Part shown: positions 42,323 to 54,600 of the stretch, piece after piece
How positions within the stretch are numbered: the stretch's first letter is position 1
Layout: the number at the start of each line of letters is the position of its first letter
From: Lineus longissimus
Lineage: Eukaryota; Nemertea; Pilidiophora; Heteronemertea; Lineidae
NCBI RefSeq assembly: GCF_910592395.1
Contig: NC_088314.1
Coordinates: forward strand, 186,001 to 250,000
Direction of reading: 5' to 3'
Length of the DNA stretch: 64,000 nt
Notes under the pieces: generated by a model
The model's database searches: none
The model's input: only the letters and a program-made list of their open reading frames with translations
What the model was told of the DNA's origin: nothing
Position numbers and translations under genes: made by a program

Positions 42323-42799
42323 TTATTTGTAGACCTTGAGCTTACATCCCTGTCTAACCTCACCCTTCGTGTCCCATATACACTTTATGCAGTCCTTGTG
42401 AAGCTGCATTTTATTCCAAGCCGGTGTCCCCTTCTCCATAAAGGTCTCTGCCAAGAAAGGCCCTCGATTCCGAGACGTACTCGCCTCCGTCGGCATCGAG
42501 ACACGCTTGACAACTGTCTTTGCCTCTCCAGAGGTCACTGTCCTATCGTTTGCGAATCTGAACAGAGATTTGTCGTATTTGGGCTGTGGGAATCCTAAGT
42601 CTGGGACATAGCCGGTCCTCCTAGCTGGGGAAGGGATGCTAGCCATGGTGGAGACACTCCGGAGGGAGCCGTGGCCTGACATGATGCGCAGGTCTCTTTC
42701 AATTACCTTGTTGACGGAGTTGGGGAGTTTGGTACTTGGGTATTCCGATGATGACGGTCTGTCACTGTCGGTATTCGGGTTGCGGTAGAAGTATCGCAT
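42323..42799 (-). CDS. Uncharacterised protein, possibly one exon of a longer gene
   Basis: From the first ATG (42799) the frame gives 158 residues. It is also open for about 17 codons upstream, to a TAG, without another ATG. The sequence begins MRYFYRNPNTDSDRPSSSEY and is rich in Ser, Arg, Lys and Pro, with GYVPDLGFPQPKYDKSLF and PAWNKMQLHKDC. It has no signal peptide or membrane segment. Short aromatic/Pro motifs in a small basic protein recall some axonemal microtubule-associated proteins, but I cannot match it to one. A donor-like AAGG/GTGAGG lies near the 3' end (about 42353-42362), so the last residues may be replaced by another exon. It is among the longest non-repeat unassigned frames in the window, which is modest support for its being coding. 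Confidence 0.4.
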   Translation of the reverse strand: MRYFYRNPNTDSDRPSSSEYPSTKLPNSVNKVIERDLRIMSGHGSLRSVSTMASIPSPARRTGYVPDLGFPQPKYDKSLFRFANDRTVTSGEAKTVVKRVSMPTEASTSRNRGPFLAETFMEKGTPAWNKMQLHKDCIKCIWDTKGEVRQGCKLKVYK

Positions 42800-42829
42800 A
42801 CGCTCCGCCGATCTCAGTACCGTCTCCAA

Positions 42830-44459
42830 GTAAAGTGAGTTATATCCAGTCTAAACGATGGCTGGCGATGAGGTAATGATTGTCCATCAATCGGAATCGA
42901 ACACAATCACAGTGACATTCCTAATATCCAACTGACGACACGATTGACGAGTTGTTCCAGCTGAGAAGGCAAATATGCAGTTATTGTCGATGAGATGTCC
43001 AACGTACTAATATTCCTATAAATCTTGCAATGTCCACACTAAACTATCACGTCTAAGACGACCTCATGGAGACGTCCTCTCACAATGCTGTGAGTTACCC
43101 GTCTAAAATATGAACAGCTCCGAATAACCGTTTAAAGAATGTATTCGTAACGAAGACAAATACTAGTGATCACACTTTGAAAAAAGTCATAATTTCGACG
43201 CGAAGTTCCATGGGTTCAGTCCGGAACGGCTTCGGTATATAAACACTTAAATATAAGTAATAATCACCTCGTATTTATCCCTAAGCACGCACGACTATAT
43301 TATACATGTACACCCGTTAAGACGTCTTGAGCAAACAAGGAGATATGTCCCCGTGTCGTGGTTTGGTGACCGTTTGAAACCGTCGCAGGTATAAGTCTCA
43401 GCTTAGTCTGAACGACATGAGTCCAGCTGGAGACCGCAGACTCGACCAAGTTGATCCGGTGTGCTCTGTGTCCCTGTCGTGCTTGTCACCGCAGGGCTGA
43501 CTGTGACACGGATATCTCGAACTTAATCCGGTGGTAGAAAGGTATTTGAATCAGTTTAAGAAGTGTTTTGGTTTACCAATCATCCAAAGATTAGAGCCTC
43601 TCCCCAGGAAGGTTGGCCAGTTATTTATATAAACACGTCTGCTCAGTCCACGGATCTTTGTCGCGCGACACCAAGGCAGCAAACTCGGCACTAGGTGGCA
43701 AAAACATCATTGTTAGAGTCCAACACAATGGAATCGATATATCACGGCTCTTTTCCAGATTGTTTTTCATTTGATCAGCTTTTCTCTTGCAGCAAAAGCA
43801 CCGCCACGACTACTTGAATATATGATGATTATTTGCATAGCTAAGAACACAAACGTCTCATATGATTGGACGGGATGCATTTTTTATGAGGCACGGAGAT
43901 CTGGGCCAGCTTGACAGGAAATTGCACAACGCTTATAGAGACACCTCTATACAATGACACAATTATTGTCGAAATGCGATAATCCTCGAGACTCGAGGAG
44001 TGACACTTGGTCGGATGAGGCGTTGAAACACCCTGGTTGTGACAGGTTGTGCCCCAGTTGCAGTGGTCTAAACACGCGTTCTGAGTGTGAAATGGCGGGA
44101 TTCGAAACAAGGACATCCGAAGACGGCTGAACGACATGAGGGGACAGATCAGTCCTGGACAGAAGTATCGGTTGTTTATTCTAATCGCGGATATCATTTA
44201 TTTGCCCTACCAAAAACCAAACTAGCAAATGTATGCAATAAACTGGGAAGCGTACTCCCAGATAAAAAGCCCTGATTATGAACCATTTCATAAAGAGTCA
44301 AGCTTTGAATTGATTTGGTCTCAATCAGCGTGGTGTATTTGGTTACGGTACAAGTATTTGTTGAGCCATTAGAATAAGAACATACCACGTGCTGAGCTAG
44401 CATTGAGGTGATTGACAGTAGGCCCAGGTAATGGCCAACTGTTCACACAATAGGGAGCG
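42830..44459. other. Intergenic, nothing recognised
   Basis: No coding exon is recognised. TATATAAACAC occurs twice (43236 and 43626), but no gene follows in the appropriate direction. A minus-strand open frame at 43841-44197 has no recognisable features. Confidence 0.35.
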
Positions 44460-44876
44460 GATCAAGCGCAGCTGGATAGGGAGGGGGGCCTTTGAGGGGT
44501 CGCAGCGACATCAAGGTATCTTTCATTCTTTATTCGGATAAGGTCTTTGGGTCTCTCTCCCGTCAGGGTGGCCCTGAGTGGTTCTAACTACTTCAATCCC
44601 CCGCTTGAGGAAAGCTTTGTGGTGGACTCTCTCCGGGCCCTCCTGGCGGCGAGGGATTATAACAATCCCAAGTCCCGATCATATAAATTGACCAGAGTAT
44701 TGCTCAGGTCGTTCTGATCATGATTGTGCCATTGGTAGTATGTCTATTCCCATATTCTAATGCTTTAATTCTTATGTAACAATTATGGGAAAAACTGCTG
44801 TGCTCATTGTGTACTGTACTGTAAATATCTTCTTTTAGGAGGCAATAAAAATATTTATTATTATTATTATTATTTC
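44460..44876 (+). mobile_element. Possible 3' end of a retroelement with (ATT)n tail
   Basis: A stretch of mixed composition ends in AGGAGGCAATAAAAATATTT followed by six ATT units (to about 44875). An AATAAA-like end and simple-repeat tail are typical of non-LTR retrotransposon and SINE 3' ends. No reverse transcriptase sequence or target-site duplication is seen, so the assignment rests on the tail alone. Confidence 0.3.
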
Positions 44877-45071
44877 TAAACTTCTCTGTTGTGCGGTTTC
44901 TAAACCTCTCTGGTCTCGTTAGGGAGTTTTTCCCAAATGTACGCGATGATGACGTGTCCCATAAACAGGACGTAACATCTATTTTAAAAATGCGTTTCCA
45001 AAGTGAATGCATGAGGACAACCCATTTGTGTCGTATATCACTGGAAACGCCCGATTCCCCTGATTCTGCAG

Positions 45072-45184
45072 GATGTTAAATCGGGCATTTTATTTCTTGG
45101 TGCGTCTTGTATACGTTTCATGTAGTACTGCTGGTCCACGGCAGGGGAGCGAGGGAGGAATAGCTTCTCCGTCTTTCAAAGAAG
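45072..45184 (+). other. Weak candidate coding exon
   Basis: It is flanked by a good acceptor (CCCTGATTCTGCAG) and a good donor (AAG/GTAAGA). The first base is followed at once by ATG, and the frame gives about 37 residues starting MLNRAFYFLVRLVYVSC, mildly hydrophobic at the N-terminus. The donor, however, falls inside the 72-bp repeat beginning at 45162, whose other copies carry similar donor-like motifs. No continuation was found. I regard it as unproven. Confidence 0.2.
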
Positions 45185-45420
45185 GTAAGAGAAATGAGAA
45201 AGTCATAACAAGACTGAGTCGGCCTTGGCAGCTTCGCCGTCTTGCCGGCACAGTGAGCGTATTGAGATAGTCACAACCAGACTAAATCGATCGGTCATTG
45301 CAGCTCCACCGTCTTGCCAACACGGTAAGAGATGATGCGAGACAGTCAGAACCACAAGCCGAATGGGACCTGGCTGCACTGCCGTCTTGCCCACACGATG
45401 TGAGAGCCGATGTGACTGCA
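45162..45420. repeat. Diverged tandem repeat, four copies of about 72 bp
   Basis: Copies start at about 45162, 45230, 45302 and 45375. Each has AGCTNCNCCGTCTTGCC near its start, a GTAAGAG- or GTGAGC-like segment next, and an AGTCANAAC segment after that. Divergence between copies is high, unlike the other arrays in the window, so it is old. Confidence 0.75.
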
Positions 45421-45613
45421 TCACCAACATCAACGTATCGCGACTATACTCATAGGGAGAGAGGTCACATCCAAATCAGGCCGAACACGCCGAGAAGAGG
45501 CATGATCATGACACCATGTAGAGACTTGGCGTATCCAGCAGAGACATGGAACAACCTGCGTGGAGAGAAGGCACACCAGGAGGAGACATGTTAAACCCTG
45601 TAGATTTCCACCC

Positions 45614-48600
45614 CACCCGTGAGATTTGCTCTCGTCTCGTCATGTGCACGTTGAGGTTGCACTGAGGTGCCATTACCACCAGCAGATAGCCAAATGCATC
45701 TAGTTTCTTTATTTGATGTGAAAACATGGGGTCATCTCGGCGTCCCCACTGTATAGTGCCACCTGAACTGCTTCTTGAACCGTGCTCAATATGTACCGGC
45801 TACCACTCTCTCCATCATCACCGACGATATGTGCCGGTGCCGGTCATGCAAGGTCGTTTCAATGAAAAAGACGCACGCCACTGCCGTACCGGTACCTGAG
45901 AAAACTTGCCATTTTAGGCAGATTTGCGATGATTGAAACAATACATCTACCTCATAGTTCATGTATTCTCATATGACAAACCCAGTGGACACATAACCTG
46001 AACTAACATGCAGCAATCGGGAAAACTTATACACGTACCAACTGTATACAGATAGCGCTCGAGCGTGTGACTACTGACTATTGGAGTTGATAGGCGTTAG
46101 AAGAAGGAACTAGCTATTGGACCAACAGTAAATATACGTCAACGACCATGGCCAGCGTACCCCTTTAACCATCTAGGCACCAGTGGTTTTCAATATCCTC
46201 CGCCTCTCGATATGACGAAGGAGTATAAAAAGCCTGAAGCTCAGGATACCCTTTGACTAATATGATAAAAATGACAATTTCCACATCTGTACATGGATGA
46301 TTAGATAACAAGACAAGGAAGAAGAAAAAAAGAGAAACCTGCGGCAGATTCACCGGGACGGGAGTCGAACCCGTGACCTGCCGATTCACAGTCAAACACT
46401 CTTAGCGCTGAACCGTCAAGGCTTTCATGCTAAATGGGGATTTTATTCGCCTCTTATGCGGTATGCAAACGAGCGCGCAGCAATTGTGACAAGGTCGATC
46501 GCGCAGGTGGCAGAGTGATTGTCCGAAATAGTTTCAAGTAATCGTATATTTCGATAGTTGTACAGATTTTTCTCAACATATCGTATTTATATACCTCAGT
46601 GATATAAAAGATTACCTTTGCAGTTGATTTAACGTTTGAATGGCCTTTTTTTGAAGTTTTTAAAAATCGAGGTTAGCAGGGTCAGAGTCAATGAATGAAT
46701 TGTTTTGCAAGACTCCGGCAGGGTCAAAAGAAAAGTTGTTGGCGCCAATGATGTCGCAATATGGCTGATTTCCATCTCACCCGTGAGATTTGCTCTCGTC
46801 TCGTCATGTGCACGTTGAGGTTGCACTGAGGTGCCATTACCACCAGCAGATAGCCAAATGCATCTAGTTTCTTTATTTGATGTGAAAACATGGGGTCATC
46901 TCGGCGTCCCCACTGTATAGTGCCACCTGAACTGCTTCTTGAACCGTGCTCAATATGTACCGGCTACCACTCTCTCCATCATCACCGACGATATGTGCCG
47001 GTGCCGGTCATGCAAGGTCGTTTCAATGAAAAAGACGCACGCCACTGCCGTACCGGTACCTGAGAAAACTTGCCATTTTAGGCAGATTTGCGATGATTGA
47101 AACAATACATCTACCTCATAGTTCATGTATTCTCATATGACAAACCCAGTGGACACATAACCTGAACTAACATGCAGCAATCGGGAAAACTTATACACGT
47201 ACCAACTGTATACAGATAGCGCTCGAGCGTGTGACTACTGACTATTGGAGTTGATAGGCGTTAGAAGAAGGAACTAGCTATTGGACCAACGACCATGGCC
47301 AGCGTACCCCTTTAACCATCTAGGCACCAGTGGTTTTCAATATCCTCCGCCTCTCGATATGACGAAGGAGTATAAAAAGCCTGAAGCTCAGGATACCCTT
47401 TGACTAATATGATAAAAATGACAATTTCCACATCTGTACATGGATGATTAGATAACAAGACAAGGAAGAAGAAAAAAAGAGAAACCTGCGGCAGATTCAC
47501 CGGGACGGGAGTCGAACCCGTGACCTGCCGATTCACAGTCAAACACTCTTAGCGCTGAACCGTCAAGGCTTTCATGCTAAATGGAGATTTTATTCGCCTC
47601 TTATGCGGTATGCAAACGAGCGCGCAGCAATTGTGACAAGGTCGATCGCGCAGGTGGCAGAGTGATTGTCCGAAATAGTTTCAAGTAATCGTATATTTCG
47701 ATAGTTGTACAGATTTTTCTCAACATATCGTATTTATATACCTCAGTGATATAAAAGATTACCTTTGCAGTTGATTTAACGTTTGAATGGCCTTTTTTTG
47801 AAGTTTTTAAAAATCGAGGTCAGCAGGGTCAGAGTCAATGAATGAATTGTTTTGCAAGACTCCGGCAGGGTCAAAAGAAAAGTTGTTGGCGCCAATGATG
47901 TCGCAATATGGCTGATTTCCATCTCACCCGTGAGATTTGCTCTCGTCTCGTCATGTGCACGTTGAGGTTGCACTGAGGTGCCATTACCACCAGCAGATAG
48001 CCAAATGCATCTAGTTTCTTTATTTGATGTGAAAACATGGGGTCATCTCGGCGTCCCCACTGTATAGTGCCACCTGAACTGCTTCTTGAACCGTGCTCAA
48101 TATGTACCGGCTACCACTCTCTCCATCATCACCGACGATATGTGCCGGTGCCGGTCATGCAAGGTCGTTTCAATGAAAAAGACGCACGCCACTGCCGTAC
48201 CGGTACCTGAGAAAACTTGCCATTTTAGGCAGATTTGCGATGATTGAAACAATACATCTACCTCATAGTTCATGTATTCTCATATGACAAACCCAGTGGA
48301 CACATAACCTGAACTAACATGCAGCAATCGGGAAAACTTATACACGTACCAACTGTATACAGATAGCGCTCGAGCGTGTGACTACTGACTATTGGAGTTG
48401 ATAGGCGTTAGAAGAAGGAACTAGCTATTGGACCAACAGTAAATATACGTCAACGACCATGGCCAGCGTACCCCTTTAACCATCTAGGCACCAGTGGTTT
48501 TCAATATCCTCCGCCTCTCGATATGACGAAGGAGTATAAAAAGCCTGAAGCTCAGGATACCCTTTGACTAATATGATAAAAATGACAATTTCCACATCTG

Positions 48601-51600
48601 TACATGGATGATTAGATAACAAGACAAGGAAGAAGAAAAAAAGAGAAACCTGCGGCAGATTCACCGGGACGGGAGTCGAACCCGTGACCTGCCGATTCAC
48701 AGTCAAACACTCTTAGCGCTGAACCGTCAAGGCTTTCATGCTAAATGGGGATTTTATTCGCCTCTTATGCGGTATGCAAACGAGCGCGCAGCAATTGTGA
48801 CAAGGTCGATCGCGCAGGTGGCAGAGTGATTGTCCGAAATAGTTTCAAGTAATCGTATATTTCGATAGTTGTACAGATTTTTCTCAACATATCGTATTTA
48901 TATACCTCAGTGATATAAAAGATTACCTTTGCAGTTGATTTAACGTTTGAATGGCCTTTTTTTGAAGTTTTTAAAAATCGAGGTTAGCAGGGTCAGAGTC
49001 AATGAATGAATTGTTTTGCAAGACTCCGGCAGGGTCAAAAGAAAAGTTGTTGGCGCCAATGATGTCGCAATATGGCTGATTTCCATCTCACCCGTGAGAT
49101 TTGCTCTCGTCTCGTCATGTGCACGTTGAGGTTGCACTGAGGTGCCATTACCACCAGCAGATAGCCAAATGCATCTAGTTTCTTTATTTGATGTGAAAAC
49201 ATGGGGTCATCTCGGCGTCCCCACTGTATAGTGCCACCTGAACTGCTTCTTGAACCGTGCTCAATATGTACCGGCTACCACTCTCTCCATCATCACCGAC
49301 GATATGTGCCGGTGCCGGTCATGCAAGGTCGTTTCAATGAAAAAGACGCACGCCACTGCCGTACCGGTACCTGAGAAAACTTGCCATTTTAGGCAGATTT
49401 GCGATGATTGAAACAATACATCTACCTCATAGTTCATGTATTCTCATATGACAAACCCAGTGGACACATAACCTGAACTAACATGCAGCAATCGGGAAAA
49501 CTTATACACGTACCAACTGTATACAGATAGCGCTCGAGCGTGTGACTACTGACTATTGGAGTTGATAGGCGTTAGAAGAAGGAACTAGCTATTGGACCAA
49601 CGACCATGGCCAGCGTACCCCTTTAACCATCTAGGCACCAGTGGTTTTCAATATCCTCCGCCTCTCGATATGACGAAGGAGTATAAAAAGCCTGAAGCTC
49701 AGGATACCCTTTGACTAATATGATAAAAATGACAATTTCCACATCTGTACATGGATGATTAGATAACAAGACAAGGAAGAAGAAAAAAAGAGAAACCTGC
49801 GGCAGATTCACCGGGACGGGAGTCGAACCCGTGACCTGCCGATTCACAGTCAAACACTCTTAGCGCTGAACCGTCAAGGCTTTCATGCTAAATGGAGATT
49901 TTATTCGCCTCTTATGCGGTATGCAAACGAGCGCGCAGCAATTGTGACAAGGTCGATCGCGCAGGTGGCAGAGTGATTGTCCGAAATAGTTTCAAGTAAT
50001 CGTATATTTCGATAGTTGTACAGATTTTTCTCAACATATCGTATTTATATACCTCAGTGATATAAAAGATTACCTTTGCAGTTGATTTAACGTTTGAATG
50101 GCCTTTTTTTGAAGTTTTTAAAAATCGAGGTCAGCAGGGTCAGAGTCAATGAATGAATTGTTTTGCAAGACTCCGGCAGGGTCAAAAGAAAAGTTGTTGG
50201 CGCCAATGATGTCGCAATATGGCTGATTTCCATCTCACCCGTGAGATTTGCTCTCGTCTCGTCATGTGCACGTTGAGGTTGCACTGAGGTGCCATTACCA
50301 CCAGCAGATAGCCAAATGCATCTAGTTTCTTTATTTGATGTGAAAACATGGGGTCATCTCGGCGTCCCCACTGTATAGTGCCACCTGAACTGCTTCTTGA
50401 ACCGTGCTCAATATGTACCGGCTACCACTCTCTCCATCATCACCGACGATATGTGCCGGTGCCGGTCATGCAAGGTCGTTTCAATGAAAAAGACGCACGC
50501 CACTGCCGTACCGGTACCTGAGAAAACTTGCCATTTTAGGCAGATTTGCGATGATTGAAACAATACATCTACCTCATAGTTCATGTATTCTCATATGACA
50601 AACCCAGTGGACACATAACCTGAACTAACATGCAGCAATCGGGAAAACTTATACACGTACCAACTGTATACAGATAGCGCTCGAGCGTGTGACTACTGAC
50701 TATTGGAGTTGATAGGCGTTAGAAGAAGGAACTAGCTATTGGACCAACAGTAAATATACGTCAACGACCATGGCCAGCGTACCCCTTTAACCATCTAGGC
50801 ACCAGTGGTTTTCAATATCCTCCGCCTCTCGATATGACGAAGGAGTATAAAAAGCCTGAAGCTCAGGATACCCTTTGACTAATATGATAAAAATGACAAT
50901 TTCCACATCTGTACATGGATGATTAGATAACAAGACAAGGAAGAAGAAAAAAAGAGAAACCTGCGGCAGATTCACCGGGACGGGAGTCGAACCCGTGACC
51001 TGCCGATTCACAGTCAAACACTCTTAGCGCTGAACCGTCAAGGCTTTCATGCTAAATGGAGATTTTATTCGCCTCTTATGCGGTATGCAAACGAGCGCGC
51101 AGCAATTGTGACAAGGTCGATCGCGCAGGTGGCAGAGTGATTGTCCGAAATAGTTTCAAGTAATCGTATATTTCGATAGTTGTACAGATTTTTCTCAACA
51201 TATCGTATTTATATACCTCAGTGATATAAAAGATTACCTTTGCAGTTGATTTAACGTTTGAATGGCCTTTTTTTGAAGTTTTTAAAAATCGAGGTCAGCA
51301 GGGTCAGAGTCAATGAATGAATTGTTTTGCAAGACTCCGGCAGGGTCAAAAGAAAAGTTGTTGGCGCCAATGATGTCGCAATATGGCTGATTTCCATCTC
51401 ACCCGTGAGATTTGCTCTCGTCTCGTCATGTGCACGTTGAGGTTGCACTGAGGTGCCATTACCACCAGCAGATAGCCAAATGCATCTAGTTTCTTTATTT
51501 GATGTGAAAACATGGGGTCATCTCGGCGTCCCCACTGTATAGTGCCACCTGAACTGCTTCTTGAACCGTGCTCAATATGTACCGGCTACCACTCTCTCCA

Positions 51601-54600
51601 TCATCACCGACGATATGTGCCGGTGCCGGTCATGCAAGGTCGTTTCAATGAAAAAGACGCACGCCACTGCCGTACCGGTACCTGAGAAAACTTGCCATTT
51701 TAGGCAGATTTGCGATGATTGAAACAATACATCTACCTCATAGTTCATGTATTCTCATATGACAAACCCAGTGGACACATAACCTGAACTAACATGCAGC
51801 AATCGGGAAAACTTATACACGTACCAACTGTATACAGATAGCGCTCGAGCGTGTGACTACTGACTATTGGAGTTGATAGGCGTTAGAAGAAGGAACTAGC
51901 TATTGGACCAACAGTAAATATACGTCAACGACCATGGCCAGCGTACCCCTTTAACCATCTAGGCACCAGTGGTTTTCAATATCCTCCGCCTCTCGATATG
52001 ACGAAGGAGTATAAAAAGCCTGAAGCTCAGGATACCCTTTGACTAATATGATAAAAATGACAATTTCCACATCTGTACATGGATGATTAGATAACAAGAC
52101 AAGGAAGAAGAAAAAAAGAGAAACCTGCGGCAGATTCACCGGGACGGGAGTCGAACCCGTGACCTGCCGATTCACAGTCAAACACTCTTAGCGCTGAACC
52201 GTCAAGGCTTTCATGCTAAATGGAGATTTTATTCGCCTCTTATGCGGTATGCAAACGAGCGCGCAGCAATTGTGACAAGGTCGCGCAGGTGGCAGAGTGA
52301 TTGTCCGAAATAGTTTCAAGTAATCGTATATTTCGATAGTTGTACAGATTTTTCTCAACATATCGTATTTATATACCTCAGTGATATAAAAGATTACCTT
52401 TGCAGTTGATTTAACGTTTGAATGGCCTTTTTTTGAAGTTTTTAAAAATCGAGGTCAGCAGGGTCAGAGTCAATGAATGAATTGTTTTGCAAGACTCCGG
52501 CAGGGTCAAAAGAAAAGTTGTTGGCGCCAATGATGTCGCAATATGGCTGATTTCCATCTCACCCGTGAGATTTACTCTCGTCTCGTCATGTGCACGTTGA
52601 GGTTGCACTGAGGTGCCATTACCACCAGCAGATAGCCAAATGCATCTAGTTTCTTTATTTGATGTGAAAACATGGGGTCATCTCGGCGTCCCCACTGTAT
52701 AGTGCCACCTGAACTGCTTCTTGAACCGTGCTCAATATGTACCGGCTACCACTCTCTCCATCATCACCGACGATATGTGCCGGTGCCGGTCATGCAAGGT
52801 CGTTTCAATGAAAAAGACGCACGCCACTGCCGTACCGGTACCTGAGAAAACTTGCCATTTTAGGCAGATTTGCGATGATTGAAACAATACATCTACCTCA
52901 TAGTTCATGTATTCTCATATGACAAACCCAGTGGACACATAACCTGAACTAACATGCAGCAATCGGGAAAACTTATACACGTACCAACTGTATACAGATA
53001 GCGCTCGAGCGTGTGACTACTGACTATTGGAGTTGATAGGCGTTAGAAGAAGGAACTAGCTATTGGACCAACAGTAAATATACGTCAACGACCATGGCCA
53101 GCGTACCCCTTTAACCATCTAGGCACCAGTGGTTTTCAATATCCTCCGCCTCTCGATATGACGAAGGAGTATAAAAAGCCTGAAGCTCAGGATACCCTTT
53201 GACTAATATGATAAAAATGACAATTTCCACATCTGTTCATGGATGATTAGATAACAAGACAAGGAAGAAGAAAAAAAGAGAAACCTGCGGCAGATTCACC
53301 GGGACGGGAGTCGAACCCGTGACCTGCCGATTCACAGTCAAACACTCTTAGCGCTGAACCGTCAAGGCTTTCATGCTAAATGGAGATTTTATTCGCCTCT
53401 TATGCGGTATGCAAACGAGCGCGCAGCAATTGTGACAAGGTCGATCGCGCAGGTGGCAGAGTGATTGTCCGAAATAGTTTCAAGTAATCGTATATTTCGA
53501 TAGTTGTAGAGATTTTTCTCAACATATCGTATTTATATACCTCAGTGATATAAAAGATTACCTTTGCAGTTGATTTAACGTTTGAATGGCCTTTTTTTGA
53601 AGTTTTTAAAAATCGAGGTCAGCAGGGTCAGAGTCAATGAATGAATTGTTTTGCAAGACTCCGGCAGGGTCAAAAGAAAAGTTGTTGGCGCCAATGATGT
53701 CGCAATATGGCTGATTTCCATCTCACCCGTGAGATTTGCTCTCGTCTCGTCATGTGCACGTTGAGGTTGCACTGAGGTGCCATTACCACCAGCAGATAGC
53801 CAAATGCATCTAGTTTCTTTATTTGATGTGAAAACATGGGGTCATCTCGGCGTCCCCACTGTATAGTGCCACCTGAACTGCTTCTTGAACCGTGCTCAAT
53901 ATGTACCGGCTACCACTCTCTCCATCATCACCGACGATATGTGCCGGTGCCGGTCATGCAAGGTCGTTTCAATGAAAAAGACGCACGCCACTGCCGTACC
54001 GGTACCTGAGAAAACTTGCCATTTTAGGCAGATTTGCGATGATTGAAACAATACATCTACCTCATAGTTCATGTATTCTCATATGACAAACCCAGTGGAC
54101 ACATAACCTGAACTAACATGCAGCAATCGGGAAAACTTATACACGTACCAACTGTATACAGATAGCGCTCGAGCGTGTGACTACTGACTATTGGAGTTGA
54201 TAGGCGTTAGAAGAAGGAACTAGCTATTGGACCAATAGTAAATATACGTCAACGACCATGGCCATTGTACCCCTTTAACCATCTAGGCACCAGTGGTTTT
54301 CAATATCCTCCGCCTCTCAAAATGACGAAGGAGTATAAAAAGCCTGAAGCTCAGGATACCCTTTGACTAATATGATAAAAATGACAATTTCCACATCTGT
54401 ACATGGATGATTAGATAACAAGACAAGGAAGAAGAAAAAAAGAGAAACCTGCGGCAGATTCACCGGGACGGGAGTCGAACCCGTGACCTGCCGATTCACA
54501 GTCAAACACTCTTAGCGCTGAACCGTCAAGGCTTTCATGCTAAATGGAGATTTTATTCGCCTCTTATGCGGTATGCAAACGAGCGCGCAGCAATTGTGAC

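Noticed and set aside
43236-43633. Two TATATAAACAC motifs as TATA boxes
   Set aside because: No exon follows on the plus strand, and AT-rich DNA produces such motifs easily.
46351-46422. Functional tRNA-His gene
   Set aside because: Geometry and T-arm are good, but the acceptor stem pairs at only three of seven positions and the anticodon stem is imperfect.
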